Below are positions 16,868 through 26,779 of a stretch of DNA of 64,000 bases, in pieces (position 1 is the stretch's first letter; each line of letters opens with the position of its first letter). The notes under the pieces were generated by a model, which worked only from the letters and a program-made list of their open reading frames with translations, made no database searches and had not been told where the DNA came from. Position numbers and translations under genes: made by a program. Source of the stretch: a bacterium BMS3Abin14 (lineage in GTDB: Bacteria; BMS3Abin14); the NCBI GenBank assembly GCA_002897695.1, contig BDTG01000043.1:112054-176053 (forward strand), written 5' to 3'.

Positions 16868-18883
16868 ATGGATAGGGAAAAGACAAGGGAAGGCGCCGAA
16901 GTAAAAATGCGGCCACGGGCAGGAAACCAGATCACCACCAATGCCGTCAAGGGGAGCCTTATAGGGATCTGTGCTCCCGTTGGGTGGCTGGCCATTGACG
17001 CCCTCTTTTTCAGATCCTCCGGATCCTCCATTTTCGGGTATCTGGCGAACCAGATCGCCGGGGACGTCCATTCCCTCTTCATCCTCCTTTACATGCTCTT
17101 CGGCACATCCCTGGCAATGGGAACTTTCGGCGCTCTCATCGGGAGGAAGAACATGAGGCTGCTGGATGAAGAAAAACGGATGTCGGATACCTACAAACTT
17201 TTCATGCAGAAGGAGGAAAAGTTCGAACAGCGCCTTTTCAGTCTCCAGAACAGGATGCGGGGAATTACCAAAGTCAGCGCTTCCATCCAGGCATCCGCCG
17301 AGCTCAAGGATGTTTTTCGTCTGTGCGCCGACGGTATACACGACGTGCTGGATTTCGACAGGGTTAATATTTTTCTTGTGAACCGGAAAACCGGCATGCT
17401 CGAATGCCAGGAGACGAGGGGCAATCTTAACGAGGCCATTACCGACATTCGGGTCCCTTTGACCGATGCCGGGGGCATCCTTAATCTCACAATCCAAGAT
17501 GACCGTGCCTATGTTGTGAGGGGGGTGGAGGAGATGAAGCCTGAGTACCGCCTTGGCCACCCCTACGACCGCATAAAGGCGATCCGGTCCATATCCTTCA
17601 TGCTCATTCCTTTTCACGACGGCCAGGAACCGGTGGGTCTGTTCGCCGTCGACAACAAGTTCAAAAAAGAGGCCATCAACGACGAGGAGGTTGACATCAT
17701 CATGGTTCTGGCGGATCAGACCTCGGTGGCCATCTCCAACATCAGGCTTATTAATGGGATCAGGCGAATGGACGACCTCATGGGGCAGGCGTTTACCACC
17801 ATAAAGGACAGGAGAGAACGATACGCGGAGGAGACCCAGAAGTTGGCCATGTCCACCACCAGTTTCAGGAAGTCCGCCGAAACCATGACCATGGATGCGG
17901 AAGAGATGCTTGTGGCCTCGGACCAGGAGATGAAAATTGCTGACGATTTCGACCGTGCTGGAGTTGAGGTGGCCAACCAGATGGATGAGCTGACATCCTC
18001 CATGGAGGAGATAACCCGGGTGGTCCGGAACATGGGGGAAACCCTCCAGGATATCAGGACAAGGGCGGAAGAATCCGCCCTTGCGGACGAACGGGTCAAG
18101 GAAGAGGTGTCATCCGGGGAGGACGTCTTCAGGGAGGCCGGTCAGGGCATCGAGAACCTTGATCAGTCGACCGATGCGTTTTTCAGGACCATGGAGGACT
18201 TGGCGGCCAGATCGGAGGACGTCCAGGAGATGGTCAAGGTCATAGACGATGTAATGGCTCAGACCAAGCTTCTGGCCCTGAATGCATCTATTATCGCCGC
18301 CCAGGCGGGAAGCCATGGTAGAAGCTTTGCCGTCGTAGCCGATGAGATAGGGAAACTTTCCAGAGATGTTGAGGGCTTCACCGGAAAAATCAAATCCGCC
18401 ATGGACGGATTTAAAAGTGACCTCCAGAAACTCATCGGGGGAACAGGAGAAATAAAGGCTGAGGTGAATACCGCGGTTGATAATTCCAGAAAAATGGAAG
18501 GCATTTTCAACAGAATAAGCCAGACCTTCGAAAAATCACACGACATCAGCCTTTCCATACGGGATGAGACCCAGCGCCAGGTGAAATCCGTGGTGAGCGT
18601 GGTCGAAACCGCAGAGCAGGTCCAATCCCTGGCTTCAGGCCTCAGGGAAGGGGCCGATCAGTACAGGGCCAAGGCGGACATCATCACCAAATCGGCCAAT
18701 AGCATGCGGGAGATTTCAAACAGGCTGACCACCACGGCCAAAAGCAACCAGTCCGAGAGTAAAACCCTTCTTCAGACGGTCAACGACTCCGAGCAGATTT
18801 TAGAGACACTCTTCGTAAGCCTGCAGGAGTGGAGGGAATTGGGAAAGGATCTGCTGAAGGAACTGGAGGCTTTCGGAGTCTGA
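16868..18883 (+). CDS. Membrane GAF-domain methyl-accepting chemotaxis-like protein
   Basis: A 671-residue protein with two N-terminal membrane segments (about 28-50 and 65-90), a GAF sensor domain (about 135-290) and a long helical signalling domain (about 320-660). The hairpin-tip region reads AQTKLLALNASIIAAQAG, followed by SFAVVADEIGKLS, so it clearly belongs to the MCP family. Positions that contact CheA and CheW are changed (the usual E, N, E and R are A, K, I and Q here). There is no HAMP domain and no che gene nearby. It may signal to a dedicated or non-chemotaxis partner (inference). Confidence 0.8.
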   Translation: MDREKTREGAEVKMRPRAGNQITTNAVKGSLIGICAPVGWLAIDALFFRSSGSSIFGYLANQIAGDVHSLFILLYMLFGTSLAMGTFGALIGRKNMRLLDEEKRMSDTYKLFMQKEEKFEQRLFSLQNRMRGITKVSASIQASAELKDVFRLCADGIHDVLDFDRVNIFLVNRKTGMLECQETRGNLNEAITDIRVPLTDAGGILNLTIQDDRAYVVRGVEEMKPEYRLGHPYDRIKAIRSISFMLIPFHDGQEPVGLFAVDNKFKKEAINDEEVDIIMVLADQTSVAISNIRLINGIRRMDDLMGQAFTTIKDRRERYAEETQKLAMSTTSFRKSAETMTMDAEEMLVASDQEMKIADDFDRAGVEVANQMDELTSSMEEITRVVRNMGETLQDIRTRAEESALADERVKEEVSSGEDVFREAGQGIENLDQSTDAFFRTMEDLAARSEDVQEMVKVIDDVMAQTKLLALNASIIAAQAGSHGRSFAVVADEIGKLSRDVEGFTGKIKSAMDGFKSDLQKLIGGTGEIKAEVNTAVDNSRKMEGIFNRISQTFEKSHDISLSIRDETQRQVKSVVSVVETAEQVQSLASGLREGADQYRAKADIITKSANSMREISNRLTTTAKSNQSESKTLLQTVNDSEQILETLFVSLQEWRELGKDLLKELEAFGV

Positions 18884-18896
18884 CTCCGCCTCGCCC

Positions 18897-20213
18897 TCAC
18901 CCCTCTCCCCGTCCACGCCGGAACCTCAATCGTATGGGGGTCCCGGCGAAGCCCGCCTCCTCCCTGATCCGCCCCTCAAGATATTTCACATAGTTCTCCC
19001 GGATCTCACCGGGACGATTTGTGAAGATAAGGAATGTTGGTGGATGGGTCAAAGTCTGGGTAGCGTAGTAAAAGCGGACCCGTTTGCCCCTTACCAGGGG
19101 GGGTTGATGGCGTTCAATCGCCCTTGTTAGAAGATCGTTCACCTCCCTCGTGGGGATCTTTTTCCCGGCTTCTCCATAGACGGCTTCCACCGCCTCAAAG
19201 ATCCTCCCGACTCGCATACCGGTGAGGCCCGACAGGGACAATATGGGCGCATGGCCGAAAAAAAAGAGCTGATCCCGGATATCCTTGCACATACGGTCAA
19301 ACGTCATGTGGTCCTTCTCCATCAGGTCCCATTTATTTAAAACAATGATCATTCCCCTGCCGCGGTCCTCGGCGAGCCCAGCAAGGCGGATGTCCTGTTC
19401 CACCAGGCCCTCGACGCTGTCAAGGAGAAGAAGGCATACGTCACACCGTTCCAGCGCGGATATTGTTCTCGTGACCGAATGGCGTTCCAGGTCTATCCTG
19501 ATCCTGCTTCGCCTGCGCACCCCGGCGGTATCGACAAGCAGATAGCTTCTCTCCCCATGCTTCAACAGCGTATCAACGCTGTCCATGGTTGTCCCCGGGA
19601 CCTCGGAAACGAGCAGCCTCTCCTCCCCCAACAGACGGTTGATGAGTGTGGATTTTCCCGTATTTGGACGTCCTATGACAGCAACCCGTATATCCCACTC
19701 CTCCGGGGTGTTCTCTTTGGCATCCGGCAGCTTGCGGACAACCTCCTCCAGCAGCTCGGCCACTCCGGCCCCATGGATGGCTGAAACGGGCAGCACACTT
19801 CCTAACCCCAGTTCGAAAAACTCCGCGGCCTCCATCCCGCGCCTGTCCCCTTCGGACTTGTTGGCGGTGACGATAACGGATTTTTCGGTTCTCCTGAGAA
19901 CGTCGGCAATCTCCATGTCGGCGGGGGTAAGGCCGTCGCGGGTATCCAGGATAAAAAGAATGACGTCCGCCTCATTAATTGCCAGCATGGCCTGCTCCCG
20001 AATAAGAGGGAAAAACCCCTCCTCAACCGTCGGATCCAGCCCCCCCGTATCCACAAGGGTGAACTCCCTTCCAGTCCAGGACGCATTGCCGTAGTTTCTG
20101 TCTCTGGTAACCCCGGAGACGTCATCCACAATGGCCTTTCTCCTGCCAAGAATACGGTTGAACAGCGTTGATTTGCCGACGTTAGGGCGGCCGACGATGG
20201 CTACGACAGACAT
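18897..20213 (-). CDS. der: GTPase Der (EngA)
   Basis: Tandem-GTPase ribosome-assembly factor for the 50S subunit, 438 residues. G1 motifs GRPNVGKSTLFNR (near residue 8) and GRPNTGKSTLINR (near 181) are present, with DTGG and DTAG G3 motifs and NKWD as the second G4. The first G4 is NKSE rather than NKxD. The C-terminal KH-like domain (TLTHPPTFLIFTNRP) is intact. The start at 20213 uses AAAGGAGGG that overlaps the upstream gene's stop. Confidence 0.95.
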   Translation of the reverse strand: MSVVAIVGRPNVGKSTLFNRILGRRKAIVDDVSGVTRDRNYGNASWTGREFTLVDTGGLDPTVEEGFFPLIREQAMLAINEADVILFILDTRDGLTPADMEIADVLRRTEKSVIVTANKSEGDRRGMEAAEFFELGLGSVLPVSAIHGAGVAELLEEVVRKLPDAKENTPEEWDIRVAVIGRPNTGKSTLINRLLGEERLLVSEVPGTTMDSVDTLLKHGERSYLLVDTAGVRRRSRIRIDLERHSVTRTISALERCDVCLLLLDSVEGLVEQDIRLAGLAEDRGRGMIIVLNKWDLMEKDHMTFDRMCKDIRDQLFFFGHAPILSLSGLTGMRVGRIFEAVEAVYGEAGKKIPTREVNDLLTRAIERHQPPLVRGKRVRFYYATQTLTHPPTFLIFTNRPGEIRENYVKYLEGRIREEAGFAGTPIRLRFRRGRGEG

Positions 20214-20217
20214 CCTT

Positions 20218-21417
20218 TCAACCCTCCTTTTGCAGGTCCTTGATGAAGTCCGCCTGCAGGTCACTGATATCCTTTTTGGTGAAGGCCCTCATGGCTTCCT
20301 CGAGGGTAAGCCCTTGCTGCAGGTCCGATACGATCACCGGGATCATGTTTTCCCCGTATTTTCCTTCCAGATATTCAATAAACAGGTAGCTGTCAGCATA
20401 GGCCAGGTTCCTCTCATCGGCCGGCAGGCTGACGAAACTGTCCCCGTAAGACAGAAGATCGGGAGTAAAGACGCCCTCCATAGCGTTCCGCAGCGCCCTT
20501 TTCATCTCCAGCGCTTTCCCGGCGGAGGGCCTTTCCCCCAACTTCTGTGCAACACCCTCCTGGAACCAGGCTGGAAGAATACCGCCTGCCTGATGAAGGA
20601 GGGCGTGGACCATCTCATGACGAACCGTACCTGTCCACATCTCCCGGTCGTTTAATGAATCTCCCGGATACAGACGAATCCTTCCATCATATATACCTTT
20701 AAAAACAGGGTCCACCGGTTTGGCCTTTTCACCAAGGTCCTTGGTCATGAGCAGAACATCGATGGGGTGGGATGGGAAAATCCCAAGGGCCGCGGTCAGG
20801 GAATCCATCTGCTCCTGCAGGATGAACAGCAGCTCCCCCTCAAACTCAAGCTGTCTGGCTCCGCTGTACAGAAGCCGGAAATACTGTCCCTCCTCGGCGA
20901 CCATGCCCTTGTCCTCCTCCATTAGCCCTTTCAGGCGGGCGATATAATCACTGAGATGGGGAAGATCGGGATTAAAGGCCGCCAATCTCACGGCGAGGTT
21001 CCACGCATCCCTGTATCTGCCATCCTCATAGTAGCGGAACGAAAGGCTGTTTAAGGCCTCCGGGTTTTCAGGCCACAAATTCAAGGCTTCCTTTAACAAG
21101 GCCTCGCTTCTCCTGGACCCCGCACTGTTCCCGTTCACTTTGGATAATCTGGCCAATCCCAGAGAAAGATTATGGGCTATAACCAGGTCTTTGGGATCCA
21201 TGGCCCCGGCGGCACGGAATTTTTCCACAGCTTTCTGGAATTTTCCTTTCTTCAGAAAACCGACACCCTGTTGGTTCAGGGCGTGGGACTCTGACGTTCC
21301 TTCCTTTTTTTTCAAAACAGATTTTTGCCCGATGTACGATGGCAGCTGATTGCTGAGGATCAGAATAAGGGTGACGCACATAACTCCTGCGATCAGTGTT
21401 CCGACAACCTTGTTCAC
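20218..21417 (-). CDS. TPR-repeat protein with peptidase MA-like domain
   Basis: A 399-residue protein with an N-terminal membrane anchor (residues 7-25), TPR-like helices (about 45-180) and a C-terminal metallopeptidase-like domain. The zinc motif is RHEMVHALLHQAG followed by PAWFQEGVAQKLG, the HExxH plus downstream Glu pattern of gluzincins of the peptidase MA-like type. It is probably periplasmic and membrane-tethered. The substrate is unknown. It overlaps the SNase gene by four bases and precedes der. Confidence 0.75.
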   Translation of the reverse strand: MNKVVGTLIAGVMCVTLILILSNQLPSYIGQKSVLKKKEGTSESHALNQQGVGFLKKGKFQKAVEKFRAAGAMDPKDLVIAHNLSLGLARLSKVNGNSAGSRRSEALLKEALNLWPENPEALNSLSFRYYEDGRYRDAWNLAVRLAAFNPDLPHLSDYIARLKGLMEEDKGMVAEEGQYFRLLYSGARQLEFEGELLFILQEQMDSLTAALGIFPSHPIDVLLMTKDLGEKAKPVDPVFKGIYDGRIRLYPGDSLNDREMWTGTVRHEMVHALLHQAGGILPAWFQEGVAQKLGERPSAGKALEMKRALRNAMEGVFTPDLLSYGDSFVSLPADERNLAYADSYLFIEYLEGKYGENMIPVIVSDLQQGLTLEEAMRAFTKKDISDLQADFIKDLQKEG

Positions 21418-22253
21418 GGGGCGCCCCCGGTGTCAAGCCGGCCTCGGGTGTGTCCCAACGATGCGGCAGGGTCATCATATACCGGAAGAATCTGCTCCGG
21501 TCGGTTTACTATGATCTCAGGACCATCGTATTCCTGGACCTTCCCGAGAACGTATACCGTGCGTCCAAGGAGATCCTCAGGGTTCAATCCCATGGAGGCA
21601 AACCGGGCAATCCCCCTGGAAAAGAGCACTATAGTAAAGTCCGTCCTCCAGTTATCCCCGAAGTTGAGGTGAACAACTTTGCGTCCGTGATGGATGTTTC
21701 GGATCCTGCCGAGGACAACGCTCCGCCTCCCGACTACCGCACCGGCATTTCTATCTTTTACGGCCTTGAATACCCTGGAGCTGTAGATTCCTTTACGCTC
21801 TTTAATGGCGCTTCCGGATGCCAGAAGAGCCGGATTCGCAATTAATGCCCCGCAGGGCGGTATCAACAGCGGAACCGCCAACCCCTCCTTTAAAAGACTG
21901 ATGTTGATATTTACTCCACCCCGCTGTAAGACGGCCAGGGTTCGTCCGTACGGATCTTTCCTGGCACACTCTTTCAGGGTGACCATCTTTCCCATCGCCA
22001 TTTTTTGCAAGGATCTCGTCGCCTCTTCGGCCCAGGGTTCACCAACTTCCGGAGTGTCTATTCCCAGAAGCCGAACCCTTGTTCCGCCCGTAAGCACCAG
22101 GGTATCACCGTCTATGACCCTTGCAACGAGGAACGTGCCGTCGGCGCAGGCAGGCATCGGCGCAAGGACGAGGCCCCATGCGGCCAATATTATGGCGGCA
22201 AGCTTGAATCGGATATTTTTTGCAGGTATTATCACAGGGTTAATTGATACCAT
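21414..22253 (-). CDS. Secreted staphylococcal-nuclease-like protein with C-terminal OB-like domain
   Basis: Signal sequence (hydrophobic core IILAAWGLVLAPMPACA) followed by an SNase domain with VIDGDTLVL, RVRLLGIDTPEVGEPW, DPYGRTLAVL and a KERKG end. The catalytic-type residues are largely in place, so nuclease activity is plausible. After it, residues of about 185-275 look like a second OB-fold (RRSVVLGRIRNIHHG; GRTVYVLGKVQEYDG). The start at 22253 is chosen because the longer frame to 22310 runs into the divergent gene. Confidence 0.75.
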   Translation of the reverse strand: MVSINPVIIPAKNIRFKLAAIILAAWGLVLAPMPACADGTFLVARVIDGDTLVLTGGTRVRLLGIDTPEVGEPWAEEATRSLQKMAMGKMVTLKECARKDPYGRTLAVLQRGGVNINISLLKEGLAVPLLIPPCGALIANPALLASGSAIKERKGIYSSRVFKAVKDRNAGAVVGRRSVVLGRIRNIHHGRKVVHLNFGDNWRTDFTIVLFSRGIARFASMGLNPEDLLGRTVYVLGKVQEYDGPEIIVNRPEQILPVYDDPAASLGHTRGRLDTGGAP

Positions 22254-22297
22254 AAGACCATTGGATCTGACCAGAGAACAGAAAGGAAAATGACTCC

Positions 22298-23596
22298 ATG
22301 TGGAAAACACCGTTATCCATCCTGGCGATTATCGTTCTGGCCACAACAACTCCGATTAATGTTTACGCCCAAAAACAGGCATCCTCCGGTCAAACTGCCG
22401 ATGTCCTTCCAGAAGGATCGAAAGCGCCGCTATTTACGGCAACTGCACATTCAGGACGGACGGTCGATCTCGCGGATTTTCTCGGCAAGGGGCCGATTGT
22501 CCTCAACTTCTGGTCCATTTACTGCGACTCCTGCGTGGATGAAATGCTCTCCCTGCAGAAACTCGAGGACAAATATGGCGGGAAGGGTCTGACAATCCTG
22601 GCGATTAACGAAGACATCAATATATCGAGGGAAAGAATCCAACGATTTCTCGAACGCCTGGAACGCTTTCGGGGCAAGGTAACCTATCCCATCCTTTTCG
22701 ACCGGGATTCAACCATCTTCAACTCATTCAAAGGCGATTATCTCCCCACGCTTGTCCTCATAGACAGAGATGGAAAGATCGTCTCAACATCCAGGGGATA
22801 TACGGAGCAAAGTGAGCCTGACATCCTGGCAACCATTGAAAATCTCGTTTCCCCTGAAAGTGCGGCCACACCGGAAAAACCACCTGCCGGTGCGGCAAAG
22901 GTCCAGTTTTTATCGGTCACCGGGATGGCATCACTTTGCGGGTTTTACAATGGGGGCAAGTGGACCAGGAGCTTCACAGGAAATAACAGTTTCGGGCAGG
23001 AGGTGGAGCTGACAAGGGAACTGGCCAGGAGGGACGCTACCAGGCGGACCGTCCTTGATGCCCTGGATGCCCAGGGGATCAGGCTTTTCTCAAATAAACC
23101 TTTGCGCGGCTGCATAGATGAGGCAGGGATCCATATTGACCGCGACCCATTGGACACTGGAGATCCGGCGTCCAACGTCCTGAGACTTCTGAACTACCCT
23201 GATTTTTTTACTGCCGCCAATGAGCAGGAAAAGCTTATAGGCAACATGTATTACGTTGCGAGGACCGTCAGGATAGACGTCGAGGCCCTGTCGGAAGAAC
23301 TGGCCTCTTCAGGATACCTGTTCAGGCCAACGAGGATCAAGTTCACCTATGTCAACATGACCTCCCTGGACCGAAAAGCGTTCCTTCAGTCCCTCCTGAG
23401 ACAATCCAGGTTCATCGGAAGTTTTGAAAACCCGGTAATCACACCCCACTCCACCTCTCAGGTGTTCGAGGTCTACACTACATCACAGGGATTCGCCGAT
23501 GAGATCCAGGATATGGATTTTTCGGACCTGCAGGTGTTCGTCGAACAGGTGACATCGTCATCGCTGGAGTTGGAGATCTGGAAAAAAGCGGATTAA
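22298..23596 (+). CDS. Secreted TlpA/ResA-type thioredoxin with unknown C-terminal domain
   Basis: Signal peptide (ILAIIVLATTTPINVYA) and a thioredoxin-like domain of residues of about 35-185, with the redox motif IYCDSCVDEML and the cis-Pro region YLPTLVLIDRDG. Proteins of this type reduce periplasmic disulfides or serve cytochrome c maturation. The remaining 230 residues have no match that I recognise; they contain two isolated cysteines (SLCGFYNGG and RGCIDEAG). It stands alone between the SNase gene and ruvB. Confidence 0.72.
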   Translation: MWKTPLSILAIIVLATTTPINVYAQKQASSGQTADVLPEGSKAPLFTATAHSGRTVDLADFLGKGPIVLNFWSIYCDSCVDEMLSLQKLEDKYGGKGLTILAINEDINISRERIQRFLERLERFRGKVTYPILFDRDSTIFNSFKGDYLPTLVLIDRDGKIVSTSRGYTEQSEPDILATIENLVSPESAATPEKPPAGAAKVQFLSVTGMASLCGFYNGGKWTRSFTGNNSFGQEVELTRELARRDATRRTVLDALDAQGIRLFSNKPLRGCIDEAGIHIDRDPLDTGDPASNVLRLLNYPDFFTAANEQEKLIGNMYYVARTVRIDVEALSEELASSGYLFRPTRIKFTYVNMTSLDRKAFLQSLLRQSRFIGSFENPVITPHSTSQVFEVYTTSQGFADEIQDMDFSDLQVFVEQVTSSSLELEIWKKAD

Positions 23597-23649
23597 AACC
23601 TTTCTCTCGCCTGTTCGCTCGCACTTCGCGGGAAGCCCGGTGTTTTATC

Positions 23650-24687
23650 TCAGGATTTGGGGAAAAGATCCTTCTGCTCCCCCGTCTCTCCGGGCGGTCT
23701 TCGTCCCAGATGACGGTAGGCGGTTTCGGTGGCAACCCTCCCCCGGGGCGTTCGCTGGAGAAAACCCTCCTGAAGCAGAAAGGGCTCGCAGATATCCTCG
23801 ATCGTGTCCCTCTCCTCACCCACAGCAGCGGCAATCGTACCGATCCCCACCGGGCCGCCTCCGAACTTGTCGATGATCGCCATCAGAACCTGACGATCGA
23901 GTTTGTCGAACCCTCGTTCGTCTATCTCAAGCCGTTTCAGTGTCAAATTGGCAACATCGCGGGTAATAACACCATCTCCGTGTACCTGAGCGAAATCACG
24001 TGCTCTTCTGAGCAGCCGGTTGGCTATCCTGGGAGTAGCTCTGGATCGCTGGGCTATCTCATCGGCGGCATCAGACGCCAGTTCGATCCTCATGATCCTT
24101 GCGGATCTCTGGACGATTTCCGTCAGGTCCGCCACAGAATAGAACTCCAGACGACAGACAACGCCAAACCGGTCTCTGAAAGGCGAGGAAAGCAACCCCA
24201 TGCGGGTTGTGGCCCCAATCAGGGTAAATCTGGGGAGATCCAGTTTTACGGTCCTCGCTCCCGGTCCCTTCCCGATAATCAGGTCGAGGGAAAAGTCCTC
24301 CATGGCCGGATACAGCACCTCCTCAACCGTTCTGTTCATCCTGTGGATCTCGTCCACGAAGAAGACGCCTTTGTCTTCCAGGTTCGTCAGGATTGCCGCA
24401 AGGTCGCCGGAACGTTCCATCGCAGGCCCGGAAGTAGCCCGGATATTCACCCCCAGTTCGTTGGCAAGAATGTGCGCAAGAGTCGTTTTTCCAAGACCCG
24501 GCGGACCATAAAGCAGGACGTGATCGAGAGCCTCTTTCCTCTCCCTGGCGGCTTCTATAAAAACACGGAGGTTTTCTTTGGCAGCGGATTGGCCGATATA
24601 TTCCGCGAGGGTTCTGGGCCGGATATTAACCTCGAACACCTCGTCCTCACCGGACTGCTCCGGTCCTATAACCCTTTCGTCATCCAT
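23650..24687 (-). CDS. ruvB: Holliday junction branch-migration helicase RuvB
   Basis: AAA+ motor of the RuvAB complex, 345 residues. Walker A is [17 protein letters not shown] and Walker B is [16 protein letters not shown]. Sensor and Arg-finger regions ([18 protein letters not shown]) and the C-terminal winged helix ([20 protein letters not shown]) are intact. It is the last gene of the yebC-ruvC-ruvA-ruvB run. Confidence 0.97.
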   Translation of the reverse strand: MDDERVIGPEQSGEDEVFEVNIRPRTLAEYIGQSAAKENLRVFIEAARERKEALDHVLLYGPPGLGKTTLAHILANELGVNIRATSGPAMERSGDLAAILTNLEDKGVFFVDEIHRMNRTVEEVLYPAMEDFSLDLIIGKGPGARTVKLDLPRFTLIGATTRMGLLSSPFRDRFGVVCRLEFYSVADLTEIVQRSARIMRIELASDAADEIAQRSRATPRIANRLLRRARDFAQVHGDGVITRDVANLTLKRLEIDERGFDKLDRQVLMAIIDKFGGGPVGIGTIAAAVGEERDTIEDICEPFLLQEGFLQRTPRGRVATETAYRHLGRRPPGETGEQKDLFPKS

Positions 24688-24707
24688 GGCTATTTACTTT
24701 CACCCTC

Positions 24708-25322
24708 TCAGACCGTCGGTTTTCTTCCGGAAAGGATACCCAGACACTCGCGTATCAGTTCATTGAAGGAAGGCGTTTCCCCCTGATCTTTCAGGACGGA
24801 CTTCAGCGCCGCCCTGCCGGCCCCGGCGCTGTAGCCGAGGTTTACGAGGGCGGATATAACGTCCGACATGAGTGCATTATCGCTTTGGGAAATGCCTTCC
24901 CCGGACTTTCCCTTCAGCGCATGCACCTTATCCTTGAGCTCAAGGATAATCCTTTCGGCGGTTTTGCGGCCAACCCCGGGAATGGTGGATATCCAGCCGG
25001 CGTCCTCACTGGATATGGCTTTGACGAGTTCAGGTGTTTTCAGGCCCCCAAGGATAGCCAACGCAAGCTTGGGCCCAACCCCCTTGGCCTGGACCAGAAG
25101 TTTAAACAGTTCCATTTCATCCGTTTCGGAAAATCCGTACAGGTGTATCGCATCATCCCGTACTACGGTGATCGTATTGAGAAAAACATCCTCCCCCTGT
25201 GGGGGAAGCGCCATCAGAGTGTTCAGTGACACGAAAAGCCGGTAGCCCAGCGCACCGGAATCAACAATGATAACCCCTGAGGAATCCTTAAGCGCCAGTC
25301 TGCCCTTTACCAGAGCAATCAT
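24708..25322 (-). CDS. ruvA: Holliday junction DNA-binding protein RuvA
   Basis: RuvA of 204 residues forms the tetramer that holds the four-way junction for RuvB. It begins MIALVKGRLALKDSSGV (OB domain), then has the paired helix-hairpin-helix motifs LAQAKGVGPKLALAIL-type and IPGVGRKTAERIILELKDK, and a C-terminal domain (LVNLGYSAGAGRAALKSV) that contacts RuvB. The start overlaps the ruvC stop by one base (TGATG). Confidence 0.96.
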   Translation of the reverse strand: MIALVKGRLALKDSSGVIIVDSGALGYRLFVSLNTLMALPPQGEDVFLNTITVVRDDAIHLYGFSETDEMELFKLLVQAKGVGPKLALAILGGLKTPELVKAISSEDAGWISTIPGVGRKTAERIILELKDKVHALKGKSGEGISQSDNALMSDVISALVNLGYSAGAGRAALKSVLKDQGETPSFNELIRECLGILSGRKPTV

Positions 25323-25801
25323 CAGATGTTGGCCGCATCCTGCCGAAAAAGGTGCGTCAGAGCAGCAGCGAGGGCATCCGCAGCGTCGGGTGGGGGTGTC
25401 TTTGAGAGGGTCAGTGTCCGGGTCACCATGTATTGGACCTGCTGTTTGTCAGCCCGGCCATATCCGGCCACAGTCTCCTTGATCTGGGTCGCTGAATACT
25501 GGGCGGCCGGGAGACCTGACCTCCTGCAGACAAGGATCACCACTCCTCTGACATGACCCAATTGAAGCGCCACGCGCATATTCCTGGCGGTGAATATATC
25601 TTCTACAGACAGGCAATCCGGTCTGTGCTGTGCGAGAATGGATTCGAGAGATTCGGCGATATGAAAAAGAGAGGATTCCAGAGGTTCGCCGACTTTGGTC
25701 CTGATAAGGCCGTATTCAACAACCTTTTGACGGGTTCGATCGCCTTCGACAACCGCGTACCCTGTGGATCTCAGGCTGGGATCAACCCCAAGCACACGCA
25801 T
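25322..25801 (-). CDS. ruvC: Crossover junction endodeoxyribonuclease RuvC
   Basis: RuvC resolvase of 159 residues that nicks Holliday junctions. The four acidic active-site positions are visible: MRVLGVDPSLRSTGYAV, LSVEDIFTARN and the pair in PPPDAADALAAALTH. It is co-transcribed with yebC (7-nt gap) and ruvA (overlap). Confidence 0.96.
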   Translation of the reverse strand: MRVLGVDPSLRSTGYAVVEGDRTRQKVVEYGLIRTKVGEPLESSLFHIAESLESILAQHRPDCLSVEDIFTARNMRVALQLGHVRGVVILVCRRSGLPAAQYSATQIKETVAGYGRADKQQVQYMVTRTLTLSKTPPPDAADALAAALTHLFRQDAANI

Positions 25802-25808
25802 TTTTCAG

Positions 25809-26552
25809 CTAGAGAGTTTCCATGACATCATCGGGGATGTCAAAATTTGTATAGACCTTCTGGACATCGTCGTTTTCCTCGAGGGCCTCCACCAGTCTCA
25901 ATGCCTGCTCCGCCTGTTTGCCCTCCAGAGGAATTGTGTTTTGAGGAAGCATGGTCACTTCTCCAACCTGGTAGACGATCTCTGCGGCATCGAATGCATC
26001 CTTGATCTCCTGGAATTTTTCCGGTGGAGCCGTCACCTCTATGTCACCATCATTCTCACCGATATCCTCAGCACCGGCCTGGAGAGCGACCTCCACGATA
26101 GAATCTCCATCTACTTCCCTGGCGTCAAAGACGAAATAGGAGGTCATCTGGAAAATCCAGGAGACACAGCCTGTTTCACCCAGGTTTCCATTGTGTTTGG
26201 TCAAAAGGTGTCTAATGTCCGAGACAGTCCTTTTACGATTGTCTGTGAGTGTTTCAATGAGTACGGCAACGCCGGCTGGGCCATAACCCTCGTAGGTTAT
26301 TTCCTCGTAATTGACCCCATCCAGGTCGCCGGTGCCCTTTTTGATGGCCCTTTCAATAGTGTCAATCGGCATGTTGGCGGCCCTGGCCTTGGAGATGGCC
26401 TGTCTCAGACGAGGACTGGCCTCAGGGTCGCCTCCTCCCATTTTGGCAGCAACCGTAATTTCCCGATTAAGTTTGGTGAATATTTTCCCCCTATGGGCGT
26501 CCTGTGCCCCCTTTCGTCTCTTGATATTCGCCCATTTTGAGTGACCTGACAT
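25809..26552 (-). CDS. yebC: YebC/PmpR-family regulator or translation factor
   Basis: Conserved 247-residue protein of the YebC/TACO1 family. Members act as transcriptional regulators in some bacteria and help ribosomes through proline stretches in others. It begins MSGHSKWANIKRRKGAQD and has AGPAGVAVLIE-type sequence and VLIETLTDNRKRTVSDIR. Two ATG codons are adjacent; the second (26552) fits better with AAGGAGG. Co-occurrence with ruvCAB is typical. Confidence 0.93.
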   Translation of the reverse strand: MSGHSKWANIKRRKGAQDAHRGKIFTKLNREITVAAKMGGGDPEASPRLRQAISKARAANMPIDTIERAIKKGTGDLDGVNYEEITYEGYGPAGVAVLIETLTDNRKRTVSDIRHLLTKHNGNLGETGCVSWIFQMTSYFVFDAREVDGDSIVEVALQAGAEDIGENDGDIEVTAPPEKFQEIKDAFDAAEIVYQVGEVTMLPQNTIPLEGKQAEQALRLVEALEENDDVQKVYTNFDIPDDVMETL

Positions 26553-26702
26553 CATTCCTCCTTCTGAAACGAACTCGGCCCATTTTACACGGGGGGTTAT
26601 CAGTGAGCGTGGAGAAGGGAGGGGCGTAAAAACGGGCAGGTTCCGCATGTCGCTATACCTGGCAACGACCTGCGCAGAAAATCATCGATTTCAGCGTCCT
26701 CA

Positions 26703-26741
26703 CCGGGTGCGTTGATGGACTTTTTTGTGCGAGTCCACCAG
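26703..26741 (+). repeat. Hairpin repeat, copy 2
   Basis: Contains GTTGATGGACT and AGTCCACC arms around a T-rich ten-base loop, preceded by CCGGGTGC. It lies between ihfB and yebC. Same family as 6990, 31291 and 54396. Confidence 0.6.
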
Positions 26742-26779
26742 TGGTGATGATCAATTAACTGAACGTTCTCTGTTTATCC

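Noticed and set aside
16661-17617. Minus-strand frame of 318 codons opposite the start of the chemoreceptor-like gene
   Set aside because: No ribosome site or domain; the plus-strand gene explains the region.
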